A stretch of DNA of 64,000 nucleotides from Owenia fusiformis (GCA_903813345.2 CAIIXF020000002.1:22520455-22584454), one strand, 5' to 3'; positions 44,291 to 56,989 are shown, counted from the first letter of the stretch. The notes: generated by a model not told the origin, from the letters alone. Numbers and translations are program-made.

Positions 44291-47200
44291 CTTTAAACAC
44301 GTTCATAACTGAACGGTCAATGTGAGTTGAATTAAAATAAAAAATATCAATTATCTGCGCATTTTCGTTATATTACGTCATACGGGATTTCGTGCTTTAA
44401 GTTGGCTGAAAGTGGAAATGGCACGTGTGCGAAAACGTTTGTTATCAATTCATCTTTCAAAACACATTTTTATTTTTTTACATAGCTATGATCTATGATA
44501 TATAACCTATGTAAAGAATTATTTTCAAATTAATTGCTAGGTTAATTCAATAAGCAATTCTGAGGTATATTTGAACTTTAATTCCATAGCAGATGTAATT
44601 AGGACAAAAGTTTTGAAATTCAAGAAGAGATTACATCAATCAAAATAAATCTTATAATTCAAACAAGTTGACAATACTTGGTTCAGTTCTTTCATTTTCA
44701 ATCATACCACGGTCATAGATTAACATAAGTGACCGTTCGAAAACATACCATTTTTGTAGAAAATGAAAGAAAATCGCTTTATAACATGTATTGAGTAATT
44801 GTCAAGTTCACGTCTTAAGTTTGATGTGGTAAAAAGCATTCTTCATTAGTCACACATTTAAGTTAAGGGAAGCCAAGATCATTTTAAAAATGAAACATTT
44901 GAATAGATATTTTTAACATGGAAATACTTGTAGAAAGTAAGCTTATACTAGTAGATTTGCTAGAACTAGCTGTTTGGAATTCATCAACTTTTCTCCACAG
45001 GATCATTTCGTAGTACAAATGCAGGTCATTCAAAGGAAATATAGGTTTCAACATCCCCGTCTATGAATATTGATCTTTTTCAGACATCAAAGGTAAGTTT
45101 AAAACAGAAATACTTCTTACGAATCCAAATTACATTTAAACTTAGAATTGTGATCTACGATCTTATGGGTATGTCACAAATTTGATTAGATACATTCACT
45201 CAGCAGGCCGTTAAACATGTAATTAACTTAACAAGCGTAACTATAGGTAACTTCGATTTTAGTATGTTCAAGTTCTGTAGTCTCGAGAGTCAAACGATTA
45301 TCATAGTTTATTTGGCCTGCTTTTAGAATTGGGAAAACAAAGGCAAGGTTTATGTTTTATGAACGTTCCGATTTGATAGCAAACGTTATTTTTGAGTGTA
45401 TTAAATCAAACAAAGCTTATTGCGTCGGGACCTGTACGTTCGTCCAATTAAATGCAAATGTGCCGTCAATTAAAGAAACATGCACAGTGGTACACCGTTT
45501 TTGGATAACATAACACTGATAATAAAAATTCATCAATTGTTATGAAATTTGCACCATCATTAAAAAGAATCTTTCCGCAACTTTCTATGTCTGCACTGAC
45601 AAAAACTTGAAATCCCCGCCGTAAAGATATAGTCCCACGCGGATGTGCACGTCATAAAGCTGATGGGTTTAGGCAATGTGTCGTTCTACTGGTTGCAGTT
45701 TCAATTTTTTGTGGACGGTGTTTGGCGGTTAGTGTTCCAACAGTCCGGTTTATATCAAATTCTTACAACGTTCAATAACTACTGTTTTAGTCTGGCTTCA
45801 AATTTAGCTATCAACATATACCTGTATAAACGTTATAAGACTTCCAATACATTTTTGCCAATATATGTTACCATGGCAACAAAAGTCGACATTGAAGGTC
45901 AAAAAGGTATTTTTCAACTTGCTGCAAATTGACGAATTTATTTTAAAGATCACCTGGATCAAAATTGATTGATTGATTGCTTGATTTAGAGTTCTAAAGT
46001 AGTTCCTAAGTTTTAAAATCTAGAACTGATAACTTTTTGGTGGTTAGACATCTACAAAGTGTAACCAAGTTGATTTTTCAATCATAAGATCATGATAATG
46101 AAATCTTATTTTCTTATTTCTAGACCATATAGATATTCTCGACAATATAGATCATTCTAGATATTTGTAGACAAGTAATCGAATTCAGATTTTTTATTTG
46201 GTGCAAATCCAACTGAATTGATGTCATGGCGTCATAGAATCTTGGCCCCTTGAAGAAGAAATATAATCGAAAGCTGGTTTACTTTGATGGAAAAATTAAT
46301 ATTTCATTGATATTATTTATTTTTCGGTATTGTTTTCTTTTGTTACATTATTGAATTTGCTGTAGAGGGAAAAATCAGTTTTACATGTATAAGATCACGT
46401 TTTATAGGTCTGTGTTACAATCCATACGTATCATATTCTTCAGCAACATGAAAAAGAAGAAGGTATGAACGGATTGCTTTGATGTTATATTTACAATATA
46501 TATAGCAAACAAATAATTGCACCAAGAAGGCATACTAAAGCGTGAACAATCAGAAGACAAATCCTTTTGAAATCAAAACGTTGTCTTTTGAACATTACTC
46601 GTCAATAATCTTTTTTGATAGTGACTGATATATTTTTTTGTACGGCCTCTATGGACTTACATATATTCTGAAGTCGTATGAAGATATACCTAAGAATGTT
46701 ATATTTATTAGGTCTATGTGTATACCACAAAATATATATATTCCTTATCCTAGCATATTACACAATATCTTGGCATATATAATGTTCAATCAATATTAGT
46801 GGAATATTCGTTAGGACAATAGCTTTCATTAGGTAAATCTACAAGGTGTTTCAAAATGACCGCCCGACCCGGTGTAAAAGGGTAGGTTGTCCTATCAAAT
46901 GTTGGTCCTACTCTCTATTGATTTATATGCTGACCTAATTACAATTATTTTCCTTATTATTTATACACAGTCAGGGCCAGTAAGGGCCGTAAGGAAAGGG
47001 GACCATAATCCCCAGGAGACCATAATTTCTTTTACACCGGCCTGCTTGCACAGCCAATCCTCGATCACATAATCAATATAATAATATCATAAAGACCTCA
47101 TTGAATTTCTGACTTTATTGACCAACTATATTGGCATGATTTATTAATGAGAGCATAATTTTTGAGCTTATGTTTTATAGTCACCATTATATTACCCTAA

Positions 47201-47850
47201 TTTGTAAGCGTTATGGATTCTTTATGACTGTCATTTGTAACAGATATAAAGAAAAGAGCAAATTGTTTAATCAATGTATCTTTCATAGCTCTCTGGGTAT
47301 TTCTTTGAAATATTTAATAATTTTTTCTTTCATATACCATTAAGACGTATTTTCAGTATCCATCAAATAATTGGTTCATGCATATTACTATTAGTGTCAT
47401 TATGAAACAACATATTCATAAAGTTCATATTCCAAGAAAATATTAAAAACACCATCATTTTGAGTCTAAAATCATGGGCTTTCAATTAGAACCATGCTAA
47501 AACCAGCTGTTTTATATTTCAAAAAGCGATATCATCAATGTGGATATCGATTCCATTGAGATAAGGGTTTCTGAATGGTTGGGGAGGGGGGGGGCGACAT
47601 TTGACTCTATTTGATCGTTGTTAAGGATGCTTGGATTTTTGTATTCCTTATAACCGATTTCAATAGCTCTGAAAACAGCGACATCTTTACTCGTTTCTTT
47701 GATTGAAATGCTTCAAGAAGTCAACCGATGGTAATAATTAAATATACGTTTGAATACCTTTTTTATGAGCAATAACTGATAGTAAACATACATTTCACTC
47801 TAATATTTCTATCGTACATAAGCAATAATTGCCAGTGATGTTAAGTCATT
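44291..47850. other. Intergenic, no gene recognised
   Basis: AT-rich DNA. A fragment of repeat R2 (gaaggtcaaaaaggtatttt) lies at 45893-45950. Frames at 45645-45932 and 46887-47072 show no known domain. A G run lies at about 47582-47594. Confidence 0.4.
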
Positions 47851-47870
47851 TATATATACACTTACTCAAC
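47851..47870 (+). promoter_or_regulatory. Possible core promoter of the SnoaL-UPF0462 gene
   Basis: TATATATAC (47851-47859) is followed by TTACTCAAC (47862-47870), 16 bases before the ATG. The same TTACTCAAC lies at 60003-60011 upstream of the paralogue, so it may be part of a conserved promoter or start region. The TATA word may be chance in AT-rich DNA. Confidence 0.3.
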
Positions 47871-47886
47871 GCTGCATATCTTCAAT

Positions 47887-50800
47887 ATGTTTCAATATTC
47901 ATCTCTTTGTATTTTTATAATTCTGTTCTCTTTATCGCAGGGCCAGCAATGTGAAAAACAAGACATAAATATGCTAAAGAAGGAGATTTTGGAAGGAGTA
48001 GATTCAAAGATAGCAACATTGACTTCGCTAATGAAGAGGCAAAATAGGAATTTGAAGGACAAAATAAAAGAAATAACGGATGAGTGTACTAAATCACAGA
48101 GTAAGTCTACCAAAGCTAAGGCAATGCACCCTATCCCCTTGGACCTTTGACATTATTTATAAAGGCCCGTGGGAATAGAGCACTGGCGGCCAAAAATGTC
48201 ATTGAATTTTCCGATTTGGGCCCAATTTTTGGTTTAAATGGATGAACTTCCGTTGGAGGAAATATTTATTTTCATCATTTTCAACAAGAAGGAGATCGAT
48301 TTGTGTCTAAATATTTTACCTGTATCTTAATTGTACCATTCGGTTACTCTATAATAAGGAAGCATGTATTTCAATGTATGAGATGAATAGATGCCTTCCA
48401 GATAGTTAGATCGGCAAGATGTAAGATAGTAAGACGTAATGTCTTCGTAACCAGGCAGGTATGGCTGGCCGTCTGGACCAATGTATCGTCATACTTTTAA
48501 CTCCGTAAAATCTACTTTTAACGCCGTAATAAATACTTTAAAAAATAAATAATTTTTTCTGGGGGTGTCCCACCAGACCTCCCTGAACGCTCGTTTTTCG
48601 CTTCGCTCAACTCGTATTACCACCATGAAATTGTGATGTACATTCCGACATGATGTGACTCAAAAATGTCATATCAGTTGGACTGGAATTCTTCATTTGC
48701 TGTGTTCCTTACATGTATCCCTTATTAGAATATTGGTACTTGGATTTTTGCTTAATTGATTAGTTTTGAATATAGCTGTCGTAAGCAATACCGTGTATGT
48801 TAATCAGGGGAACATTGAACAATCAGATAAAAATTCTAAGTAACTGAAAAAATCGTTTTGTAGAATCTGAGACAAACATAGAAAAAGTTGAAAATCGAAA
48901 CCATTAAATATCGCTTTTGAAACCATCGAATAACACTTTTTAAATAGTGAAAATATGATATCTTGATCTACATATCAAATATATCTTCACGTAATATTCA
49001 ATCTATATACTTGCAACCATGGGATAAACTGCATATCCGTTTGCATGTACTGATTTCTATACGTGTACTGCAACAGTAACACTGGATATTTTTTGAATTA
49101 CAGACCAAATTCAAAGAGAATTAAACGCTAATTTAGAAGAATACAGTAAACTTATCAAGTCGGGGGACTTTGTGGCAGCCTCTAACTATTGGTCCAAGGA
49201 TGGCACAATGGTCCTTGCTAACAAATTCCAGTTAAATGGAAGACAGCGTAAGTGAATGGTGCTTGAAATATACACTCCCCTCCATAGGTTTGGCAACCAG
49301 TATTTTTAATTAGAAAGCATATTAGAGCATGTCAATATTTGAATCTTAATTTTCCCCTTAGCCTAATTTACATAAAGGAAAATGAAGATTTTTTTAAATG
49401 GTCAAACATAAACAAGCAATAATATGTGATTCAAAGTAGAACTTCCGGGTTACCAAACCTATTGAGCGGGTGTAACTATTATGTACAGAAGTATTTACCA
49501 TAGGTCTATATCCAGATTTACTATGCACATACATTTATTACAATGCTCATACTCATATTTGACTATGTCAGCAGTTATTAATGGTGAAAATATACGACTG
49601 GTAATACATGATATTCGCTTAATAAAACACAAAACAGACAAGGCAAACAGTAGTATGACAGCATATTAATATGCAAACAATAAATACTGTAGATAATTAT
49701 CTAAACGAACGAAGTTCGGTAGGGATAAAGTGAAGCCCTCATTCCGTCCGTCCGTCCGTTAGTCTGTCCGTCCGTCTGTCCGTCCCGGCAATAACTCAAA
49801 TACTGTTGGCCCGATTTGGTCATATTTTGTAAACATATACCCTATGGGGATAGAAGTTCTGCTCGAAAGCCGATATTCAAAATGGCTGCTCATTCAAAAA
49901 TGGCGGCCATTTAGTGCCGATTTTACAGTAATTTAGGTACAAGATGTAAAACTGTAGCAATATGTTTTAAATGTAACAAAACTATATAGGACATTAATAA
50001 AGCTAGAAATGTAGATCTTAAAGAAGCACATGGCAGCCATCTTGAAAAATGGCGGCCTTTACTGACTTTACTCGCTATTTTAAGATTTTTGCTGTAACTC
50101 TGATAAGTAGTGGAGCGATTTTGTTCATATTTTGTATGTGAATACTATAAGCATGGCACACTGTCTGGTGACACTTTTGGTAGAAGGCAGCCATTTTGAA
50201 AAATGGCCGCCATTCTAATGTATTTTACTATATATAACTCGAAAAGTAGTGGTTTGACTTTGTCCATATTTGGTATGTGAATACTATAAGCATGGCACAC
50301 TGTCTAATGACACTTAGTAGAAGGCGGCCATTTTGAAAAATGGCCGCCATTTTATCTTATTTTACTATAACTCAAAAAGTAGCAGAGCGATTTTGTTCAT
50401 ATTTTGCATGCGAATACTATCAGCATGGCACACTGTCTTATGACACTTTTGGTACTGTAGAAGGCGGCCATTTTTTCAAAATGGCCACCATTTTATCCTA
50501 ATTTACTATAGCTCGAAAAGTAGTGGAGCGATTCTGTTCATATTTGGTATGTAAATACTATAAGCATGACACACTGTTTAATGACACTAGTGGTAGAAGG
50601 TGGTCATTTTGAAGAATGGCTGCCATTTTTGCTATATACTTTGTTTGTAAAAATGCCAGCTATGGCTGTTCGATGGGATTTGCTACGCTTTGACGTTGCT
50701 GTTGTCTAGTTTATTTTCCTCCTCCCGCTCACCCCCTTGGCAAAAGCTGAATGCGGGCCTGTACCTATACCTGTACCGATAATATGTTCGACTGCTTAAA

Positions 50801-53800
50801 ATAACTGTTTTTTCATTATTTTCAAGAAATCGAGGATCACCTAAAGAGCCTTGTGAATAGAGGTCACCACCTGTTTGTAACCCCAGGACGATTCGAAGGC
50901 AACTGCCGCTATCAAGTTATGCTTGGTGATATTGACTATTATATTGATAACAAAGATGGAACTTCATCTCTCTTTATAAACGGCAGGTGGGTTATTAAAA
51001 ATTGGAATTTTAGGGCCTCATTATCTTGATAAATATATTTATCCAAATTTCAAAAAGGAAGCCTCCAATGCGAACATAACCAATGATTTTTGTGATTTAT
51101 TGTTCGTGCATCAACTAATACTAATATTCACTACAAATTTTAACATCATTTATCATTTTGGTTTCAACTTTTCAAAATGTAATAATTAAATTTGATACAA
51201 TATGAGTACATGTAACGAGCAAGTATTTAAAATTCTATTAAATTTCTATATTTTAGGATGATGGCGTATTTTACATACAACAGTTCTAGAAACAAGTGGC
51301 TTATCGTTTTTTCAATGGACACGTTTGATATTCCACGACCAATTTACGAAGGAGTGTAAGTAATGTTGACAATTCTACATCCTCACCCCAAATATTGAAT
51401 ATTGAAAAGTAAACGTTTTCAACAAACTCAGCTCAATGAGCTACTAGTCCCTGACGTCATAATCATGATGTTGTGAAACAGCTCCTTGTGCATTCATTAA
51501 AGAACTACAAGAGACTATGTTTGAAAGTTACAAAAATATGTTTAAAAAACCTCAAAAATAAAATGAACGTAAAAATAATTAAAATATGTTTACTCTGCTA
51601 GATGCTTTATTTCATTGCTTTGCAGGACTTTGCAATTTGAAATAACCACACTTTGGGACAGTAAGTCAATTGATCATCCCCCAGTAACGTTACAACTGCA
51701 ACGGCGTGGAAACTTCATATGGCTTATGATCGACGCTCCATTCTTCAATGACACTCCTAGCCCCGGTGGTGCCCCTGGTGAACCATTTCCCAAGCTATGG
51801 CAATACGAAGGTAAACGCAGGTTGCAATATCATATACAAGAACAAGCTCGTATGACACTTTTCTTCAAGTGGGGTGCAGTTTTTACTGAAAAGAATAAAC
51901 TGGTCAATTTTTGCCACGTATATCAATGGCAAATATGGGTCAGGTGGGGGGTCGGTTTACTAAAATACCCCCCCCCCCCAAGTTAACCAACTCAACCTAT
52001 TTTGTTGTACTTTAATTGGTTTTATATTTTGTATGAGCATAGGCCAAGGGAAATTCACTTCTATATTGAGCTCAATACTAGTAGTACCTTTATTTTTGGA
52101 GCAATTTGGAATGTGTGCCATAAACCTTCACCCAGGAACTTTTACCATGTTCAGTGATTTATGGAGTTTATGAACAAGTGTTTGAATCAATTTGAAAACA
52201 ATGTTTTTCAATTGTTTTCATTTTGGGGGAGCGAGGGGGCAGTGAAAGATAAATGCCTCTTCGGAAAATTTTAGTTCAATATGCTGTCTGGTTATTTCTG
52301 GGCAGAGCGGGGCGTGAAGTTGTGGCCCCTCTATCTAAGAAATTTGATCAATCCAAGATACTACATTATATTGGTGATTTCTGGACACTTTTAAAGTGTT
52401 TGACAATAAATAAAACTGGGAGAAAACAGAGACAAACTGAGAGGGGTGCCAGAGCGGGAGCAATGGTGACCCCCCCCAAAAAAAAAACATTGACCATTTC
52501 AAGGTGCTATTTGATGATGTCAGGGTACTTTTTACGGTGTCTGAGATGATAATTAAAATGAATAACCTTTTGGAAGAGCAAGGGATGGTCCACTCCCTCT
52601 AGAATTTTTTTCAATCGTTTGCTCTTTGGGGATAATATATACATTATGTTGGCGATTTCTGGACACAATGATTTCTAAAACTGAGAAAACTGAGGATTAT
52701 GATTATATGGCTGTGTAGATCTCAGAAGAAAGAAGAGTTGTTCTAAAATATTCCCTTGGTATTTTAGTTTAAAATATACAGTACATAATAAAATGTTCTT
52801 TAATTTACAGTTGTGGAGGCATTTTTCTTGGGAGGAGGTGGAAGTGGTGAACCTCTTTATTTAGAGGTGGAGTTCTCGCCGTAAGTCCATCAAATACAAT
52901 TTTGGACGAGAAAATGCAGTACTAATTTTCTCCCTATCTAGCACAATTTAAAAATTAATTTATCGATTTAAGAAAATCCAAAAAACATCATCTAAGCATA
53001 GGAGTGTGATTTAGAAGAAAATAGTTCACTCAGGCTCACCAGACTCGAACAAACTCGAGCATTACATTTTATATTATATATATCAATGGTTTTCATTTTA
53101 GACATGGCCAACACCTCATTCTATTGATGAAGGGGGTTCGTAAGGCATTAAAGGTAGTAAGAGACACTTATGACGTGCACGGACCTGGGGACAATTCGGA
53201 AAATACGGGCTAATCTCAGCTTTAAGCGTTATTATCTGCCTTATTTAAAACCTAACTATGCGCTTTATATATCATTTTGAAGTAATTTTTATTCGCATTT
53301 CACTGAAATTATTTTTCCTTGAAAAGTTTGATGGGATCTACTATATTTTTAAAGTTAGATGTAGCCCGACATAGTCAAATACGCTGTATGACGTAACATT
53401 TCACGCTTACATGGTTCGTTGAAATCGGGATAACTTTTGAAAAACTGATCAGAATTTTACTAAAATTTCACATTTTATTCAATAGAATATGTTCATTTAT
53501 GACGTCACAATTGCATAACGGCTACAGTTCAAATTGTTTTATATGAACGCTTTTAAAATTTTCAAAATTGTGTAAGGTTTTGAAGGCGAAGGAGACAAGC
53601 AATAAGTTTACCTTTATTTAACCTTCTAATTTAGGTCTGATTTCAAAAAAATTTACTGCACAATATTGTCATGGCGAAATTTACAAAACAATAACCGATT
53701 TCTTTATTTATCAAATGATATCAAAATAAGAGCTGATTTTAGAGACTTGAAAAATGTAACGCATCGATTTTTTACCACAAATTCCATACATATCAATTTA

Positions 53801-56800
53801 TGCTAACGCCCCGCGTTGATTTCCTGACCGTTTTTCAAAAATCAAAAACATTTTAGAAATATTGTCCTCTAGATCTTGTTGCTCTGTGAATTTTACCAGG
53901 ATTGAATAAGGATAAAGCATCTTATTTCTAGGTTGACTATAACTCGACAAAATGTTACGCTTGTCTTTATGTATACCGCCCATTGTTTTGCATGTTAGTT
54001 TTTTAATATTATGTTACGCTAATTGTCCCCAGTTTCGTGCGACGTATAACTGGATTAATGGCCGGGGAGCAAAATACAATAAGTATTATAATATTCAAGT
54101 TTGTAAAAATAAATATATCCTATTATCAGGTATTGCATATTATTACCACCTTGCAGGGCCTATTCTAGGGGTTTTAGAACTAGTTGAGAAGGCATTAAAA
54201 TTGCTATATTGACGTGAGCAATATTGTGTCGGGCGTTAATGACTTTAGTCGGGCAATAATGACATTATCCGCCCGGCTATGTTTCCCAGGAAAAGTGAGA
54301 TCGTTCAGTGCGTAAGATTTTCTATTTCAAATTTGCTATTTCATCCCTGGGCATTAACGGTGGTAATAATAGTAATAACGTCATTTCTGCGGGCAAAATT
54401 GTGAAATATTGGACCTTGGGCCTGTGGCCCTTAGTCCAATATTTCACTGTATTACATACCCAGCGAAGCATTTGTATTGAAGTCAATGGAGCTGAGGGTC
54501 GGCTATATATTCCTGTATAGCCGCCAAACCTTTTACCATGACAATCTTATGACGTCATCGGGACGTCATGTTTCATTTCTTCCTAATTTCACACGCACAC
54601 AGACACGTGGCGTCATTGATATAACGTAGCCATGATATAAAAGTATGTAATACAACAGTTATGTCCGTATCATTGAATATATGCCTTCGGTCTGTCGTAA
54701 TATAACCCTCGCAAGCTCGGGCTATATTGGTGACAGACCTCAGGCATATATTCAATGATAGGGACATAACTGCTAAGTATTACATACCCAGCTAAGCATT
54801 TGTATTGAAGTCAATGGAGCTGAAGGTCGGCTATACGAGGGTTGTCCCAGAAGTAATGCACTATATGCTCTAACTTTATCAATGGTTAATATTTTTCCAT
54901 GAAATTTTCAGTAAATGTTCCTTAGAGACATTTTGATCATTCTACAAATTTTCATGTTGACTGATAAAACTATATTGATGTTATAATAAAATCAAGTTGG
55001 TGAGTTTGGGTAGGGCGGGGCAGGTTATACAGTCACGTCAAAAGGAATAAAAAATTGAAAATATGAAATAATTAAACAACAAATACCATTTTGTGCAGCT
55101 ATAAGAAGTATGCCAAAAAATACATTTTAAGATACTAAATTACAATGAGCACAACTTAGATTTAATGGATGTATATTACAGAGTGTCCCATTTCACATTT
55201 TCTCAAAATATTGCCCTTTGTATGTTATGTACTTTTGATGCCTGTCAGGTCAAACACTCTTGGCAATTTCTTCCACTGTGACTTGTGAAGTTTTTGCCTC
55301 CCATGTTTGGAGTTGTCATCCAGGGTCAAGTCATCTCTTTTAAATCTCTTCTGCCACCTCATAATTGTAGTTCTATCTGGTATATACTCCTTATATACTT
55401 TCTTCATGGTAGCATAAGTTTTGCGTGGCTGTGAGTCCAAGTGAAGTATGAAATTAGGCCACCAAACGCAAGGCCTTCTGGTATCAGGTGAGAATTTCAG
55501 CCATTTTTTCAATTTTTTGACTTTGACAGTATTTGAATTTTTGACTATTGAACTGTGATATTATGACAACACAGTGCTAAATGTCATTATTTTTACTTGT
55601 TTAACATCATGCTGAATAAATTTAACAATTTCCCAAACATTTTGATCATTTAAAAGAAAGAAATATTAATAAAATAACACTTTGGATCTTTTCATAATTA
55701 GAGAAATTGGTACCTGCCCCGCCCACCCCTACCCCCATGTTGCTATAGCAACCATATTAAGACTTAATATTAATGTTTGATGCTGAAACTTCAGGATATA
55801 ATAGACAAGACTTCAATTGTTATATACACAAAATTTCAGCTGAATTGAAGAATATTGAAGCAAGTTAGAGCATATAGTGCATTACTTCTGGGACAACCCT
55901 CGTATATTCCTGTATTACATACCCAGCGAAGCATTTGTATTGAAGTCAATGGAGCTGAAGGTCGGCTATATATTCCTGTATAGCCGCCAAACCTTTTACC
56001 ATGACAATCTTATGACGTCATCGGGACGTCATGTTTCATTTCTTCCTAATTTCACACGCACACAGACACGTGGCGTCATTGATATAACGTAGCCATGATA
56101 TAAAAGTATGTAATACAACAGTAATGTCCGTATCATTGAATATATGCCTTCGGTCTGTCGTAATATAACCCTTGCAAGCTCGGGCTATATTGGTGACAGA
56201 CCTTAGGCATATATTCAATGATAGGGACATAACTGCTAAATGTTGCCCTTTGAAATGACGTTATTGTACTATTAATGGACCTTCAACCAACAATCTTAAT
56301 CGATAATACATCAAATGCATGACTACCGTTCGAGTAGATGTGTTTTGTTATGTCTTATTCACCAGCAATATCGCTTCATTTGAAATCCCTTAAGCTTCTA
56401 TCAGTGTCTATCATGTGTTCTTTTATCAATTTCAAAATTATTTTCAGCACAGTCTCCCAGTTGACTACACATCCAAGATAAATGGTTCCACATGGACTGG
56501 TCTTGCAAGGATACCCTTGAACTATTTCCCACCGAATGTTACAATGTTCAATGCATATGCTATCCATGGATCAGGGAACCAAAGAATGTATGAAGCGTTG
56601 TATCCTACGGAGGAAGGGAAATACACTGGTCCTGATTTGTAAGTGATGTATAATGAATTCGTTTATTTCACCCAGCATATTTTGGGCATATTTTCTAGGG
56701 ATAAGACGTTTTGAAACATACTTTATAAATGCCTTGTGGTTTTAGGAAGATAAGTTGGAAAGATATATCCCGTATCCTGATTTTGAGGTTTCCATATCTA

Positions 56801-56989
56801 GAACCTCCATATCTCTCGCTCTCGGGCTACCTACCTATGGATAAACCCCATATCCAAAACCTCCGAGTACATAAGTAATAATTCCCTTTCTATTTCAGTC
56901 ACAGATTAGACTACTTCCAACCAATAGACTTTGCCAAGCTTGCCCCGGAGAACACAAATGCTGAACTCTCTAATCTGTGGACAGAATAA
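47887..56989 (+). CDS. Secreted coiled coil - SnoaL/DUF4440-like - UPF0462 fusion protein
   Basis: Nine exons: 47887-48100, 49104-49247, 50827-50986, 51257-51355, 51626-51810, 52811-52880, 53102-53153, 56448-56638 and 56899-56989. Phases match at all eight joins (1,1,2,2,1,2,0,2) and give 401 residues. Exon 1: signal peptide (IFIILFSLSQG), then a charged helical segment. Exons 2-4 (about residues 72-205): an NTF2-fold SnoaL/DUF4440-like domain (LIKSGDFVAASNYWSKDG, FEGNCRYQV, MAYFTYNSSRNKWLI). Exons 5-9: a complete UPF0462 domain as in vertebrate C4orf33, with DAPFFNDTPSPGGAPGEPF, QYEVVEAFFL, YLEVEFSPHGQHLILL, NYFPPNVTMFNAYAIHG and MYEALYP. UPF0462 has no established biochemical role; DUF4440-like domains often bind or convert small molecules. 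The fusion behind a signal peptide points to an extracellular role. The domain calls rest on motif recognition. Confidence 0.85.
48895..49045 (-). repeat. Fragment of the R1-linked repeat
   Basis: Contains aaccatcgaataacacttt, tgatatcttgatctacatat and tatatacttgcaaccatggg, matching 3309-3430 partly in inverted order. In intron 1 of the fusion gene, ending about 60 bases before exon 2. Confidence 0.45.
49700..50708 (+). mobile_element. Helitron-like non-autonomous element with internal minisatellite
   Basis: Begins TCTAAACGAACGAAGTTCG after an A and ends in a weak stem (ACGCTTTGACGT) plus TGCTGTTGTCTAG before a T, the A^T insertion, 5' TC and 3' CTAG pattern of Helitrons. Inside: a GTCC microsatellite (49747-49785) and about four minisatellite units of 125-140 bp, each containing aaaatggccgccatttt and cgaaaagtagtggagcgatt. 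No Rep/helicase. It forms 64 percent of intron 2 of the fusion gene. Confidence 0.65.
53177..54040. mobile_element. DNA transposon remnant with 20-bp TIRs and GACGT duplication
   Basis: Left end GCACGGACCTGGGGACAATT and right end AATTGTCCCCAGTTTCGTGC are inverted repeats with two mismatches. GACGT flanks both sides directly. The 864-bp interior has no recognised transposase. Starts 24 bases after exon 7 of the fusion gene. Confidence 0.65.
54401..54447. repeat. 47-bp hairpin
   Basis: GTGAAATATTGGAC and GTCCAATATTTCAC frame complementary GGGCC/GGCCC blocks with a 3-base loop. Immediately precedes the duplicated unit that follows. Confidence 0.7.
54836..55902 (-). mobile_element. mariner-like element, deleted
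   Basis: Ends CGAGGGTTGTCCCAGAAGTA and its exact complement, continuing with aatgcactatatgctctaac on both sides. TA duplications lie outside (54834-54835 and 55903-55904). The 1067-bp interior retains only an N-terminal transposase piece on the minus strand. Confidence 0.85.
55225..55512 (-). pseudogene. mariner transposase N-terminal HTH fragment
   Basis: A 95-codon frame with KTYATMKKVYKEYIPDRTTI followed by MRWQKRFKRDDLTLDD and GRQK, the second helix-turn-helix and linker typical of mariner transposases (WHKRFK...DDPRSGRP in relatives). The DDE catalytic core is absent, so at most a DNA-binding fragment could be made. Confidence 0.7.
56741..56880 (+). repeat. R1 dispersed repeat fragment in a short intron
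   Basis: Carries agatatatcccgtatcctga, ttttgaggtttccatatc and ggataaaccccatatccaaa. It occupies about half of the 260-bp last intron of the fusion gene and stops about 18 bases before the acceptor of the last exon. Confidence 0.7.

Larger units (their letters stand above)
54449..56237. repeat. Tandemly duplicated 328-bp unit split by a mariner element
   Basis: A unit starting attacatacccagcgaagc is complete at 54449-54776, starts again at about 54778 (head only, then the mariner insertion), and is complete again at about 55913-56237. Each full unit contains a long hairpin (catatattcaatgata and its complement around the ggtctgtc/gacagacc stem). Full copies differ at only a few bases. Fills most of the fusion gene's intron 7. 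Confidence 0.8.

Noticed and set aside
45645-45932. 95-codon plus-strand frame
   Set aside because: Its end lies in an R2 repeat fragment and no domain is visible.
51615-51986. Extended frame past the exon ending at 51810
   Set aside because: The UPF0462 alignment breaks exactly at the GTAAAC donor, and the sequence beyond runs into a C homopolymer; the spliced form is preferred.
54573-56230. Two nearly identical 64-codon minus-strand frames
   Set aside because: They come from the duplicated hairpin unit in an intron; identity reflects the DNA duplication and not protein selection.
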